A DNA stretch of 64,000 bases from Leadbetterella sp. (GCA_019638185.1 JAHBUH010000001.1:248001-312000); one strand, 5' to 3'; numbered from the stretch's first letter, positions 53,715-63,152 are shown. Numbers and translations are program-made. The notes: generated by a model from the letters alone, not told the origin.

Positions 53715-53786
53715 TGAGCACCTCTGAAGCGCTGAATCCGTTTAGTGGTCCGGAAGGAGGTACTCAGCACCCGGAACTTTAAGTTT

Positions 53787-54746
53787 ATGGAAACAGAAAT
53801 CGGAACTGACATCGCTAAGGCGAAAGAAATACTGGAAAGGGGAGGGCTGGTGGCCATTCCCACGGAGACCGTGTACGGCCTGGCCGCCAATGCGCTGGAC
53901 CCCCTGGCCGTGGCCCGGATCTTTGAGGCAAAAAGCCGGCCGGCCTTCGATCCGCTCATCGTTCATATTTCGAAATTTAAAGAATTATACAAATATACTT
54001 CGTATTCAGATATTCAATTAAGTGATATTGCGAATGGGTTCTGGCCGGGGCCGCTAACCATACTGCTGCCTAAAAGTACCCGTATACCGGATATTGTCAC
54101 CTCCGGGTCCGACAAAGTGGCCATACGGATGCCTGCTCACCCGCTTACCCTGAAGCTCTTATCCTTGCTGGATTTCCCGGTAGCGGCGCCCAGCGCTAAC
54201 CCTTTCGGTTATGTTTCGCCCACTACAGCCGGGCACGTGTTTGACCAGCTAAACGGAAAGGTAGATTATATCCTGGACGGCGGCCCCAGCCGGGTAGGTG
54301 TGGAGTCTACTATTATTGGTTTTGAAGGGAGGGATATGGTGATTTACCGCAAAGGGGGGCTGGAAATAGAGGAATTAGAGGGCGTTTTCCCGGGTAATAT
54401 CCGTATCAACGACTTTTCTGACTCCAATCCCAGCGCACCAGGGATGCTGAAGAAGCATTATTCTCCCGGGAAAAAGGTGCGGCTGTTCAACGATGAAGTT
54501 AAGCCGGAAGAGTTTAATAGTGATAAAACCGGGTTTTTGAGATATTCCTCACCCATAAATGGTTTTTCCCATCAATTCATTCTCTCCGAGAATGCTGACC
54601 TGAAAGAAGCCGCCGCCCGCCTGTTTGAAGGTCTGCGCTACCTGGATAAGCAGCCTATCGATACCATCTTTATTGAATTTGTACCGGAACGGGGTCTTGG
54701 CCTGGCCATTAATGACCGGCTGAGGCGGACGCTGGCGGAGGAGTAG
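53787..54746 (+). CDS. L-threonylcarbamoyladenylate synthase (Sua5/YwlC)
   Basis: A 319-residue enzyme making threonylcarbamoyl-AMP for the t6A37 tRNA base. The YrdC-like domain has RGGLVAIPTETVYGLAANAL, FEAKSRPAFDPLIVHI, WPGPLTILLPKS, VAIRMPAHPL and AAPSANPFGYVSPTTAGHV; a C-terminal Sua5 domain follows (APGMLKKHYSPGKKVRLF). The ATG at 53787 is preferred over GTG 53745, as it starts the domain. Its pairing with truA suggests a tRNA-modification run. Confidence 0.92.
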   Translation: METEIGTDIAKAKEILERGGLVAIPTETVYGLAANALDPLAVARIFEAKSRPAFDPLIVHISKFKELYKYTSYSDIQLSDIANGFWPGPLTILLPKSTRIPDIVTSGSDKVAIRMPAHPLTLKLLSLLDFPVAAPSANPFGYVSPTTAGHVFDQLNGKVDYILDGGPSRVGVESTIIGFEGRDMVIYRKGGLEIEELEGVFPGNIRINDFSDSNPSAPGMLKKHYSPGKKVRLFNDEVKPEEFNSDKTGFLRYSSPINGFSHQFILSENADLKEAAARLFEGLRYLDKQPIDTIFIEFVPERGLGLAINDRLRRTLAEE

Positions 54747-54752
54747 TTTTCA

Positions 54753-56648
54753 CTACTCTTCCACCACCACTATCTCTATCCTCCTGTTTTGCGCCTTGCC
54801 TTCTTCCGTATTATTATCAGATACCGGTTCGGAAGAGCCTTTTCCGGAAGTTTGGATGCGCTCTGATTTTATTCCGTTATTAAAAAGCCAGTTAGCCACG
54901 GCACGGGCCCGGAATTCCGACAGGCGCACGTTCTGGCGTTCATCGCCGGTTTTGTCGGTGTGGCCTATGACTTCAATGCTGATCTTCGGATTTTCGGTCA
55001 TGAATTTAAGTACTTCGCGGAGTTTGGTTTCAGAGCCTTTCAGCATGGTGGTCTGGCTTTGCTCGAAATTCACCCCGTTAAGGGCGTATCTGCGGCCTTT
55101 TTTAGCCTCCATGGGGATTTCTTCCTTCGGTGCCGGTTTTTCCACTGGCGGGGCGGTGGTCACTGCAGGTGGGGTCACTACCGGAGGGGTAGTCTCAGTG
55201 ACCGGCGGCGCGGTCACAGGCGCTGTTTCCGTCACTACCGGCGCGGTAATCACCTCCGGCTCCAACTGCACTTTCAGCTGGAACTGGGCCAGCTGTTTCC
55301 GGTTATTGGAGGCCATGTAGGGCCGGAAGCCCGGCACCGTAATGCTGATCTGCAGGGTTTCATCGGGGTTAGATTGCAGTAAGAAGGAGTTGGTCCCCGG
55401 GTCAAACCTTACGGCCAGGGCATTGCCACCCGGTGGGTTTACAGTGGCTGAAGCGGTCTTCTGTTGCTCTTCGGTCAGCTGGTTCTGAATCTGCAGGGCC
55501 AGGGGATAAACCGGCTTACGGAGCAGGATTTCCAGCTTATTGCCCTGGAAATCCGGGGCTTCTACGGGCCGGTCCACCGGGGTGTAGCCCTCGGTTTCAA
55601 ACTGCACGCGGTAGGCTTTCCGCGGGTTTAATAGGGCGCTGTATTCACCGTTCTGTTCCGTCACACCGATCCCGGTCTGGCCGGAGGTAAATATTTTCAA
55701 CCGGCTAATGGTCAGGGCTTCCCGGGTGTAGACGTCCTGCACGGCCAGGGTTATTTTCTCCAGGTCGGCCGGGGTAAGCTCCAGGGTGATGTTCCGGGAA
55801 GTATTATTCAGCGGGGCGGTCAGCGGTTCATAGCCTTCGGCCTTAACTTCCACATTATATGTTTTTTGCGGGTTGATCTTATAGGTGAGATAGGTGCCTT
55901 TACTGCTGTTAAACAGGGTTTCTACCGGCTTTTTGTTCTCATCCAGGATAAACAGTTGGCTTTTCATGACCGGTTGACGGGTTTGAGCATCAATGAGCGC
56001 GTATTCGTGCTCGCTGAAGTTTTCGGCGGCTACCGTTCTGACCTCAAAGGTGACCGGGATGAGCTGGATATCGGAGTTCAGACGGGTGGCCTGCTTCTGG
56101 GAGTAGGATCCGAAGCCCTCTTTTTTGAAGGCGAAGTTATATTCGCCTTTTTCTTTGGGCAGGTATGACTGACCTGAGGTGACGTTCTCTTTCCGGCCGG
56201 AAGGGGCGGTGACTTCTACCTGGGCATTGATCTTATCGCCGGAAACCATGTCCTGTACAATGATGAAGAAAGGAGCGGGTTCTGCTGCCGGCGGCGGGGC
56301 GATTTCCGCTACGGTAGCCACCGGTTTGGGAATAAGTTTTAGCTCCAGGACATCCTGATCATAAAGGGCTTCGGTCTCAAATCTTTTTTCTTCGGTATAA
56401 TATTGGGCGGCTTCAGCCCGGACCTTCAGGTCGGCGCCTTTTACCACCTCGTAAAAACTGCTTTTTTTCTGGGTTTTGAGCGGAATGCTGTTTTCAGTAA
56501 GTGCGTAGGTAACCTGTATGTGTGCATTTTTTATTTCGGCGCCGTCCATGCCGTTCACCACCCTTACCTGTAAACGAATCTTTTCATTTTCCTGGGCCGA
56601 AGCGGCATGAAATAAACAAAGCGCGACAAAAAATAACTTTATTTTCAT
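54753..56648 (-). CDS. OmpA-family outer-membrane protein with carboxypeptidase-regulatory-like repeats
   Basis: A 631-residue exported protein: signal peptide (MKIKLFFVALCLFHAASAQ), then several beta-sandwich-like repeats (GAEIKNAHIQVTY, MVSGDKINAQVEVTAPSG, DVYTREALTISRLKIF), a Pro/Thr/Val-rich linker near residues 460-510 (TETAPVTAPPVTETTPP), and a C-terminal OmpA-like peptidoglycan-binding domain (GVNFEQSQTTML, EVIGHTDKTGDERQNVRLSEFRARAVANWL; part: IGHTDKTGD, RIQTSGKGSSEPVSDN). It probably links the outer membrane to peptidoglycan. It is divergent from the WbqC gene. Confidence 0.88.
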   Translation of the reverse strand: MKIKLFFVALCLFHAASAQENEKIRLQVRVVNGMDGAEIKNAHIQVTYALTENSIPLKTQKKSSFYEVVKGADLKVRAEAAQYYTEEKRFETEALYDQDVLELKLIPKPVATVAEIAPPPAAEPAPFFIIVQDMVSGDKINAQVEVTAPSGRKENVTSGQSYLPKEKGEYNFAFKKEGFGSYSQKQATRLNSDIQLIPVTFEVRTVAAENFSEHEYALIDAQTRQPVMKSQLFILDENKKPVETLFNSSKGTYLTYKINPQKTYNVEVKAEGYEPLTAPLNNTSRNITLELTPADLEKITLAVQDVYTREALTISRLKIFTSGQTGIGVTEQNGEYSALLNPRKAYRVQFETEGYTPVDRPVEAPDFQGNKLEILLRKPVYPLALQIQNQLTEEQQKTASATVNPPGGNALAVRFDPGTNSFLLQSNPDETLQISITVPGFRPYMASNNRKQLAQFQLKVQLEPEVITAPVVTETAPVTAPPVTETTPPVVTPPAVTTAPPVEKPAPKEEIPMEAKKGRRYALNGVNFEQSQTTMLKGSETKLREVLKFMTENPKISIEVIGHTDKTGDERQNVRLSEFRARAVANWLFNNGIKSERIQTSGKGSSEPVSDNNTEEGKAQNRRIEIVVVEE

Positions 56649-56674
56649 TAAACTTTTTTTAACTTTGAAGTGTC

Positions 56675-56682
56675 CAAATATA
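56675..56682 (-). promoter_or_regulatory. Putative -7 box of the OmpA-family gene
   Basis: The minus strand reads TATATTTG, an exact TAnnTTTG match, 26 bases ahead of the start codon. A TTG at the usual -33 distance was not seen. Confidence 0.5.
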
Positions 56683-56736
56683 GTTGTTGTTCCTATATAA
56701 CGTATAAAAATGTGGCTCCTGAAAATTTTTTACTGA

Positions 56737-57366
56737 ATGATATTTTCACCCGATTTTTTCCCGTGCATTGATTACTTCCGTCATCTGCCTGCCGGTGAGG
56801 AGGTAGAGATCAATGCGGCCGGGCAATACCGGAAGCAATCGTACCATACCCGTGCCTATGTTTTAGGGCCACATCAGGTGGAAATTCTCCAGGTTCCCGT
56901 AAAAAAGTTTTCTAATCACGAGCTTATCCGGAATATAGAAGTGGATTATTCCACGGCCTGGAATGTCAAAGCCTGGAGAACCCTGGAGAATATTTACCGT
57001 AACAGCCCCTATTTTGAGTACTTTGAAGATTATATCAGCAAAGTTTTTGCCAAAAAATATGAACGACTGATCGATTTAAACCTGGATAGCCTGACAATTT
57101 GTCTGAAATTAATGGGCTTGAATAAGACAATTTGTCTACGGGATTTTTCGTATTATGAATATAAAAACCAATTTATTAGCTTTAATGCGAAAAACAGGGG
57201 GGAGAATGCGGCCAATTTGCCTTTTCGGGCCTATACGCAGAATTTTGGCAGTAAGTTTGAACCTAACCTGAGTATTCTCGATCTGCTTTTTATGAAAGGA
57301 GCCCGTAGCGGGGAAATATTGGAGCCGGAAGGGAGCGCATTTGAGAAAAAAATTGTTATAGATTAA
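56737..57366 (+). CDS. WbqC family protein
   Basis: A 209-residue protein of the WbqC family, common in Bacteroidota and of unproven function; some members sit in polysaccharide clusters. Family features seen: MIFSPDFFPCIDYFRHL at the start, a YRKQSYHTRAYVLGPHQ segment, VDYSTAWNVKAWRTLENIYRNSPYFEYFEDYI in the middle (core: WRTLENIYRNSPYF), and a C-terminal NLSILDLLFMKG (typical of the family end). It ends 20 bases before clpC. Two copies of GACAATTTGTCT lie in its 3' part, encoding TICL twice. Confidence 0.82.
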   Translation: MIFSPDFFPCIDYFRHLPAGEEVEINAAGQYRKQSYHTRAYVLGPHQVEILQVPVKKFSNHELIRNIEVDYSTAWNVKAWRTLENIYRNSPYFEYFEDYISKVFAKKYERLIDLNLDSLTICLKLMGLNKTICLRDFSYYEYKNQFISFNAKNRGENAANLPFRAYTQNFGSKFEPNLSILDLLFMKGARSGEILEPEGSAFEKKIVID

Positions 57367-57386
57367 AAACACAAAGGAAATAGCTA

Positions 57387-59915
57387 ATGGAACCCAAGTT
57401 TTCGCAAAGAGTAAAAGAGGTAATAACTCTCGCAAAGGAGGAAGCCTTACGGCTGGGTCATGACTACATCGGAACGGAGCATTTGATACTTGGGATGATC
57501 AGGGAAGGTGAGGGGCTGGGTCTGGGATTAATCCAGAAAGCCGGCCTGAATCCGGAGGATCTGAGAGCATCTATTGAAAATTCCACAAGAGGTACTGCCA
57601 CCAATACCATTAAAAACCTGGCTAACATCCCGTTAACCCGCCAGTCGGAGAAGGTATTGAAAATCACCCACCTGGAAGCCAAGATATTTAAATCGAACGT
57701 GATCGGAACAGAGCACCTGCTGCTGGCCGTGCTACGGGATGATGATAACCTGGGCTGCCAGATCCTGAATAAATTCCAGATCGACTATAAGCTGATCAAG
57801 GAAATGCTGGAGTACCAGCTGACGGGCATTGAGCCGCGGATGGAGAGCCAGGATACCGATGACGAAGACAAGAGCTTCGGCACCGGCAGCGGTTTCGGAC
57901 AAAAGGCCGACACCAAGGGCAGTGAGAAATCACGCACACCTATCCTGGATAATTTCGGCCGCGACCTCACCAAAATGGCGGAGATCGGTAAACTGGATCC
58001 TATTGTAGGGCGGGAGAAGGAGATCGAGCGCGTGGCGCAGATTCTTTCGCGCCGCAAAAAGAATAACCCTATCCTGATCGGGGAACCCGGTGTGGGTAAG
58101 ACAGCCATAGCCGAAGGACTGGCGCTGCGGATCGTTCAGAAGAAGGTATCGCGCGTGCTGTTCGGCAAGCGGGTGGTGACCCTGGACCTGGCCTCCCTGG
58201 TGGCCGGAACCAAGTACCGCGGCCAGTTTGAGGAAAGAATGAAGGCGGTGATGCAGGAGATTGAGAAAAATCCCCAGATCATCCTGTTTATTGATGAGAT
58301 TCATACCATAGTAGGTGCCGGTGGCGCCAGCGGATCGCTGGATGCTTCCAATATGTTCAAACCGGCCCTGGCCCGCGGCGATATCCAATGCGTGGGAGCC
58401 ACTACACTGGATGAGTACCGCCAGTACATTGAAAAAGACGGCGCCCTGGCCCGGAGATTCCAGATGGTGATGGTAGACGCCACGTCTATTGATGAGACCA
58501 TTGAGATCCTGCATAATATCAAGAGCAAATACGAGGATCACCACCATGTGACCTATTCGGATGAGGCCATAGAGCTGGCTGTAAAATATTCCGAGCGCTA
58601 TATTACTGACCGTTTCCTGCCCGATAAGGCCATTGACGTGATCGATGAGGTAGGTGCCCGGGTGCACATCAAGAATATTAATGTACCCCAGGAGGTAGTA
58701 GACCTGGAAAATGCCGTAGAGGAGATCAAGCAGGAGAAAAACCGGGTGGTGAAGAGCCAGCGTTACGAAGAGGCCGCGCAGCTTCGCGACCGCGAAAAAC
58801 GGCTGATAGACCAACTGGAAAATGCCAAGGCAGCCTGGGAGGAAGAATCGAAAAGACAACGTTTTAACGTGACCGATGATCATGTGGGCGAAGTGATCGC
58901 CATGATGACGGGTATACCGGTAAAACGGGTGAATATGAACGAAGGGGAGAAGATCCTGAAGATGGGCGACAGCCTGAAAGGCAAGGTGATTGGCCAGGAT
59001 CCGGCCGTGGAGAAGCTGGTGAAAGCCATTCAGCGGACACGGGTGGGGCTGAAAGATCCGAAAAAGCCGATCGGCTCGTTTATTTTCCTGGGCCCTACCG
59101 GGGTAGGAAAGACCGAACTGGCCAAGAAGCTGGCCGAGTACCTGTTTGATAAGGAGGATTCCCTGATCCGGATCGATATGAGTGAATACATGGAGAAATT
59201 CAGTATTTCGCGGCTGGTAGGAGCGCCTCCGGGCTATGTGGGTTATGAAGAAGGCGGACAGCTGACCGAGAAGGTACGGAGAAAGCCTTACTCAGTGGTG
59301 CTGCTGGACGAGATCGAGAAGGCTCACCCGGATGTGTTCAACATCCTGCTGCAGGTGCTGGACGACGGCATCCTGACCGATTCGCTGGGCCGCCGGGTGG
59401 ATTTCCGGAATACTATTATCATCATGACCTCCAATATCGGGGTACGGGATCTGAAAGACTTCGGTTCGGGGATAGGTTTTGCTACCAAGGCGCGGATGGA
59501 GAGCCAGGATGACCTGGTGAAATCTACCATTCAGAATGCGCTGAAGAAGTCGTTCTCACCGGAATTCCTGAATCGCCTGGATGATGTGATCGTGTTTAAC
59601 TCCCTGACCCGGGATGATATCTTTAAGATCATTGATATTTCACTGGGCAAGCTGCTCTCCCGGATACAGAACCTGGGATATACGCTGGAACTGACCGAGG
59701 GGGCTAAATCCTTCCTGTCGGAGAAAGGCTATGACCAGCAGTACGGAGCCCGGCCACTGAACCGGGCCATCCAGAAATACGTGGAAGATCCGCTGGCCGA
59801 GGAGATCCTGAAAGGTTCCCTGAGCGAGGGCGATACCATCCTGGTAGATCATATAGAGAACGAAGAAAACCTGAAGTTTTCGAAGAAATCGAAGATTGAA
59901 GAGGTAGAGCAGTAA
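57387..59915 (+). CDS. clpC: ATP-dependent Clp protease ATP-binding subunit ClpC
   Basis: An 842-residue AAA+ unfoldase that feeds substrates to ClpP. Two N-terminal repeats ([32 protein letters not shown], core HDYIGTEHL; second: [13 protein letters not shown]) are followed by AAA domain 1 (Walker [10 protein letters not shown]), a UVR-like helical piece ([16 protein letters not shown]), and AAA domain 2 ([22 protein letters not shown]). It has the VGF-like segment expected for ClpP docking only in weak form and I did not confirm it. A bidirectional hairpin terminator follows. Confidence 0.95.
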   Translation: MEPKFSQRVKEVITLAKEEALRLGHDYIGTEHLILGMIREGEGLGLGLIQKAGLNPEDLRASIENSTRGTATNTIKNLANIPLTRQSEKVLKITHLEAKIFKSNVIGTEHLLLAVLRDDDNLGCQILNKFQIDYKLIKEMLEYQLTGIEPRMESQDTDDEDKSFGTGSGFGQKADTKGSEKSRTPILDNFGRDLTKMAEIGKLDPIVGREKEIERVAQILSRRKKNNPILIGEPGVGKTAIAEGLALRIVQKKVSRVLFGKRVVTLDLASLVAGTKYRGQFEERMKAVMQEIEKNPQIILFIDEIHTIVGAGGASGSLDASNMFKPALARGDIQCVGATTLDEYRQYIEKDGALARRFQMVMVDATSIDETIEILHNIKSKYEDHHHVTYSDEAIELAVKYSERYITDRFLPDKAIDVIDEVGARVHIKNINVPQEVVDLENAVEEIKQEKNRVVKSQRYEEAAQLRDREKRLIDQLENAKAAWEEESKRQRFNVTDDHVGEVIAMMTGIPVKRVNMNEGEKILKMGDSLKGKVIGQDPAVEKLVKAIQRTRVGLKDPKKPIGSFIFLGPTGVGKTELAKKLAEYLFDKEDSLIRIDMSEYMEKFSISRLVGAPPGYVGYEEGGQLTEKVRRKPYSVVLLDEIEKAHPDVFNILLQVLDDGILTDSLGRRVDFRNTIIIMTSNIGVRDLKDFGSGIGFATKARMESQDDLVKSTIQNALKKSFSPEFLNRLDDVIVFNSLTRDDIFKIIDISLGKLLSRIQNLGYTLELTEGAKSFLSEKGYDQQYGARPLNRAIQKYVEDPLAEEILKGSLSEGDTILVDHIENEENLKFSKKSKIEEVEQ

Positions 59916-59931
59916 CATGCTATATAAGAAT

Positions 59932-59968
59932 AAAAGGGCACAGAACATCGCGTTTTGTGCCCTTTTTT
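59932..59968. terminator. Bidirectional terminator between clpC and the AraC gene
   Basis: AAAAGGGCACAGAAC (59932-59946) pairs with GTTTTGTGCCCTTTT (59952-59966) with one mismatch, followed by a T-run on plus and TTTTA on minus. It serves the convergent clpC and AraC-family genes. Confidence 0.88.
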
Positions 59969-59987
59969 ATGTATAACGATTGGATCT

Positions 59988-60884
59988 TTACCGCAACAAA
60001 CGGTATTCATTCGGCGTAGAGCCTACCCGCTGCTTAAAGAGGCGGATGAAATGCTGGGGGTATTTAAAGCCCAGATCGTAAGCGATTTCATTGATGGTTT
60101 TATGCGAATGGAAAATCCTTTTCTTGGCCATGTCAATGATTTTATTCTGGATGTAATCCTGGGCCGATCTCCCGGTCTCTTTCTTGATCAGGTCACCGAA
60201 ATAGTTGGCTGAAAGGTTCAGCTCTTCCGCACAGTAACTTACCGAGGGCAGGCCGATATTCTGGGGCTTATCCGTAGTGTAATAATCGTTCATGAGTGCT
60301 TCAAACCTTTCCAGGATGCCCTTATTGGCATTTTCCCGCGTGATGAACTGGCGGTCATAAAACCTTTCACAGTAGTTCAGGAACAATTCGATATTGGAAG
60401 CGATGAGCTTCTTGCTGTGCTTATCCACAGACTGCCGGAGTTCGAACCCTATTTTTGAAAAGCAGTCCAGCACGATCTGCCGCTCGCGTTCGGATAGATG
60501 CAGGGCTTCGTGAGTACGATAGTTGAAAAAGCTGTAGTTATCCAGGATCTTGGCCAGGGGCGTGCCCAGGAGCAGGTCAGGGTGAAAAACCAGGGCGTGG
60601 CCTGCCGGTTGGTAGAGATCGGTTTTATTCTCCACGTCTATCACCTGCCCGGGTGAAACAAAAACCAGTGTACCTTCCTGGTAATCATAATAATTACAGC
60701 CATATTTCAGATCACCGCACACGGCCTGTTTCAGAAACACCGCATACACGCCGAAGAGCATCCTGGAACCGGTTCTTTTATGCGCCTTTGAGAAATCAAT
60801 TACGCTTACCAGAGGGTGCAGGGTCTCGTGATTATTAAAGTCGTTGTATTGCGCAATGGTCTCAAAATAAAAGCTCCTGTCCAT
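59988..60884 (-). CDS. AraC family transcriptional regulator
   Basis: A 298-residue DNA-binding regulator. The N-terminal cupin-like region (about 20-130, ending in FVSPGQVIDVENK-type strands) probably senses a ligand; the C-terminus has the AraC helix-turn-helix pair (SVSYCAEELNLSANYFGDLIKKETGRSAQDYI and TINEIAYDLGFKYPQHFIRLFKQRVGSTPNEYR; parts: LNLSANYFGDLIK, GFKYPQHFIRLFK). The ATG at 60884 is chosen because a -7 box at 60906 overlaps an in-frame ATG at 60908. The target is unknown. Confidence 0.92.
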   Translation of the reverse strand: MDRSFYFETIAQYNDFNNHETLHPLVSVIDFSKAHKRTGSRMLFGVYAVFLKQAVCGDLKYGCNYYDYQEGTLVFVSPGQVIDVENKTDLYQPAGHALVFHPDLLLGTPLAKILDNYSFFNYRTHEALHLSERERQIVLDCFSKIGFELRQSVDKHSKKLIASNIELFLNYCERFYDRQFITRENANKGILERFEALMNDYYTTDKPQNIGLPSVSYCAEELNLSANYFGDLIKKETGRSAQDYIQNKIIDMAKKRIFHSHKTINEIAYDLGFKYPQHFIRLFKQRVGSTPNEYRLLR

Positions 60885-60905
60885 GTTTTGTTTCTTTTTC
60901 CTATA

Positions 60906-60913
60906 CAAATCTA
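60906..60913 (-). promoter_or_regulatory. Putative -7 box of the AraC gene
   Basis: The minus strand reads TAGATTTG, an exact TAnnTTTG match, 21 bases ahead of ATG 60884. It lies over the upstream in-frame ATG at 60908 and so argues against that start. Confidence 0.5.
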
Positions 60914-61004
60914 GGCATCAAAAACCTTTTGGGGTTAAGCTTCAGTAATAATGGTAATAAAACCAGTAATTTATATCAGGAGTTAAGAGCGGTAACCCTT
61001 CCAT

Positions 61005-61033
61005 TAAAAAAGCCGGAGAATTTCCCCGGCTTA
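61005..61033 (-). terminator. Intrinsic terminator of the lipoprotein gene
   Basis: On the minus strand AAGCCGGGGAAA and TTCTCCGGCTT form a stem (AGCCGG/CCGGCT core) followed by six T residues. It begins four bases past the stop of the 61037 gene. Confidence 0.85.
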
Positions 61034-61036
61034 TGC

Positions 61037-61432
61037 TCAGCGCCTGTATACCCATACGTGATCCTTCCCGTCCCGTTTAACACTTTTTATAAATTCAGTG
61101 TCGGTTAGCTTTACAATGGTAAACGCTTCGCCTTCCCATTCAATTTTCCGGTTATTTTCCACCAGCGTGTACTGGTAGGTGTACCGGTGGGGCCCGCTGC
61201 AGGTATAATCGGGTTCCCTTACGTACCCGTCAATTTCCAGGGTGCCGTTTTCCAGGAAGCGCATGTTGGTTTGCTTATTGCAGTCGTAGGCTTCCATGCC
61301 GTCTATGGAGAAAAAGTACCAGGGCCGGGAGGTTAATATCCCTTTAACGTCTTTTACGGGCTCGCCTGTTTTGTCGCAGGAAATACTGAAGAGAAGGATA
61401 AGGGCAGTTGGAATTAATCGTAGGTTTTTCAT
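61037..61432 (-). CDS. Hypothetical lipoprotein
   Basis: A 131-residue exported lipoprotein (ATG 61432; signal MKNLRLIPTALILLFSISC, lipobox Cys19). The mature chain has strand-rich segments (GILTSRPWYFFSIDGMEAYDC, RYTYQYTLVENNRKIEWEGEAFTIVKL, part shown) that fit a lipocalin-like small beta barrel, which is a tentative guess. No other motif is visible. An in-frame ATG four codons upstream exists. It is probably monocistronic with its own terminator. Confidence 0.7.
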   Translation of the reverse strand: MKNLRLIPTALILLFSISCDKTGEPVKDVKGILTSRPWYFFSIDGMEAYDCNKQTNMRFLENGTLEIDGYVREPDYTCSGPHRYTYQYTLVENNRKIEWEGEAFTIVKLTDTEFIKSVKRDGKDHVWVYRR

Positions 61433-61579
61433 AGTGAGATGCATTTAAGTTAATTGTAGTAGTTTCCCTTAAGACGGAATAGCGGGAAGTTTATTATGGG
61501 CTTATTGTACTTTTAATGGAAATTTAATGCTTGGATATCGCTAATTTTGAGGCGATACCATTCTGAACGGAGTATTAAG

Positions 61580-62155
61580 ATGAAAGCTGTTTTGGCAGAG
61601 CAGATGATCCATTATTTTGATAAGCTCCTTCCTTTATCGGAAGAGGAAAAGGAGCTGTTTTCGGTTTGCTTTAAACCCAGGAACTACCGGAGAAGGCAAT
61701 ATCTGCTCCAGGAAGGCGATGTATGTCATCAATTTAACTTTGTAGTGAGCGGGTGCCTGAGGATGTATAAAGTGGACGATAACGGCAATACCCACATCAT
61801 TTAGTTTGTCATGGAAAACTGGTGGATCATAGATATTGGAAGTTTTCATGAGCACAAGCCGTCTGAACTGAATATTGACGCCCCTGAAGATACAAAGGTT
61901 TTACAAATCAGCTACGAAAACCTTATTTTTCTATTCACAGAAGCTCCCCGGTTCCATCGGATCTTCAGGGTGTTGATTGAAAATAGTTATGTAGCCCTGC
62001 AAAAGCGCCTGTTGCAGAACATTAGTTCTACGGCCGAAGAACGTTACCAGTTGATACCACACCGCTATTGCAAACTTCAGGTAAGACAATTTTCACATAT
62101 CCCTTTAGCAAAAAAACGAATTTCATCGATCCTGAAGTTTCCCTCCAGGTTCTGA
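61580..62155 (+). pseudogene. Crp/Fnr family regulator, decayed
   Basis: A cyclic-nucleotide-binding-domain regulator of the Crp/Fnr family. From ATG 61580 the frame reads the usual domain (FDKLLPLSEEEKELF, YLLQEGDVCHQFNFVVSGCLRMYKVDDNGNTHII), then an in-frame TAG at 61802-61804, and resumes in the same frame (ENWWIIDIGSF, APEDTKVLQISYENLIFLF) to TAEERY. After that the DNA-binding helix-turn-helix is lost: the spacing shortens and a frameshift is apparent near LIPHR. Intact homologues usually have Gln at the stop position. The end overlaps the convergent Fur gene. Confidence 0.85.
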
Positions 62156-62487
62156 GGTAAAATGATGTCTTCTTTACAGGTGGTTTGTTTGCATATTTTG
62201 CAATAGAAATGCAGATGCAGGTCTTTATGGGTATTTTCATTGCAATCGTCATTGCATAGCTTATACCGGGTGGTATTGTTCTCTTGGATGCTGTGAACAA
62301 CTCCCTTTTCTTCAAATGTTTTTAGAGTACGGTAGAGCGTAACCCGGTCTGCATGTTCAAAATGTCTTTCGATTTCAGACAGGGACAGGGCCGAATTCTG
62401 AGAAGAAAGAAAATCATAGACCAAAATCCGCATGCTTGTCGGTTTGGTATTTTTATCCTCTAGCTTTTTCTCTGTATTCCTGTTCAT
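62077..62487 (-). CDS. Fur family transcriptional regulator
   Basis: A 136-residue metal- or peroxide-responsive regulator (Fur/Zur/PerR family). The winged helix is in the N-terminal half (LSLSEIERHFEHADRVTLYRTLKTFEEKGVV; part: DRVTLYRTLKTFEEKG), and the metal-sensing/dimer part has HLHFYCKICKQTTC and a final GICENC, four Cys in two pairs. The precise metal is not predictable. Its ATG lies two bases after the stop of the phosphatase gene. Its 3' end overlaps the dead Crp/Fnr gene. Confidence 0.92.
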   Translation of the reverse strand: MNRNTEKKLEDKNTKPTSMRILVYDFLSSQNSALSLSEIERHFEHADRVTLYRTLKTFEEKGVVHSIQENNTTRYKLCNDDCNENTHKDLHLHFYCKICKQTTCKEDIILPQNLEGNFRIDEIRFFAKGICENCLT

Positions 62488-62489
62488 TT

Positions 62490-62987
62490 TTAGTAGTTTA
62501 ATACGGTACGGTCTACCAGCTTATCCCCTTTGAATACCAGTATCCAGATTTTACCGTAGTCGTTATCGTCCATAAGCGGATATTCTTCTTTGCCGATCAG
62601 GGCATTGACCATGGGTGGAACGGTGTTCGAGTGGCCAGCGATGACGATGGTTTTTCCTTTGCCGGCCTGTACTATCTCTGCCAGGTTAGCTTTGTCCATG
62701 GGTTTATAGTTTTGTATTTTGTGGCCGTTGGCTTCTGCCAGAACGGCAATGGTCTGGGTGGTGCGCTTGTAGGGGGTGGCGTAAAACGCATCTACCGGTA
62801 CATCTTTCAGCAAGGCAGCGAGGAGCACGGATCTCTGTTTCCCTTTTTCGGAGAGGGAGGGATCTCCGGGGTCGTCACTGGCTTTTTCGGCGTGGCGGAC
62901 CAGGATAATCTTGGAGACGGGAACTTCCTGGGCAGAGGCGTTTAGGGCACCAAAGAGGCTGATAAAAAGAATAAAGGCTTTTTTCAT
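62490..62987 (-). CDS. Secreted histidine phosphatase family protein
   Basis: A 165-residue exported phosphatase of the SixA/phosphoglycerate mutase superfamily. The ATG at 62987 gives a signal peptide (MKKAFILFISLFGALNASAQ). The catalytic LVRHAEKA (RHG-type box), a FYATPYKRTTQT segment and GHSNTVP supply the two expected His and Arg residues. A longer frame upstream has no signal. The substrate is unknown. It is the first gene of an operon with the Fur-family regulator. Confidence 0.9.
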   Translation of the reverse strand: MKKAFILFISLFGALNASAQEVPVSKIILVRHAEKASDDPGDPSLSEKGKQRSVLLAALLKDVPVDAFYATPYKRTTQTIAVLAEANGHKIQNYKPMDKANLAEIVQAGKGKTIVIAGHSNTVPPMVNALIGKEEYPLMDDNDYGKIWILVFKGDKLVDRTVLNY

Positions 62988-63122
62988 AGGTACAAAATTT
63001 AGCTGCGAGCCCTGAACCGGGAGACGCCCTGTGAGGTCAGTCGCTGGTTCGCCGTTCATCTCACCCTGCTCTTAGCTGATGTTTACAAGATACAAAGTAA
63101 TACAAATATCCCCTGCTTTTCG

Positions 63123-63130
63123 TATTTTTG
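63123..63130 (+). promoter_or_regulatory. Putative -7 box of the DUF4105 gene
   Basis: TATTTTTG, an exact TAnnTTTG match, 22 bases ahead of the GTG start at 63153. Confidence 0.5.
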
Positions 63131-63152
63131 GCCACGATTTACAGAATTACCC

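Noticed and set aside
55140-55262. Pro/Thr/Val-rich repeats in the OmpA-family gene as a phase-variable tract
   Set aside because: The DNA is not a simple tandem repeat, and such linkers are usual in this family.
61802-61804. Possible recoding (selenocysteine or readthrough) at the in-frame TAG
   Set aside because: UGA, not UAG, is used for selenocysteine, and the downstream DNA-binding part is also damaged, so decay is simpler.
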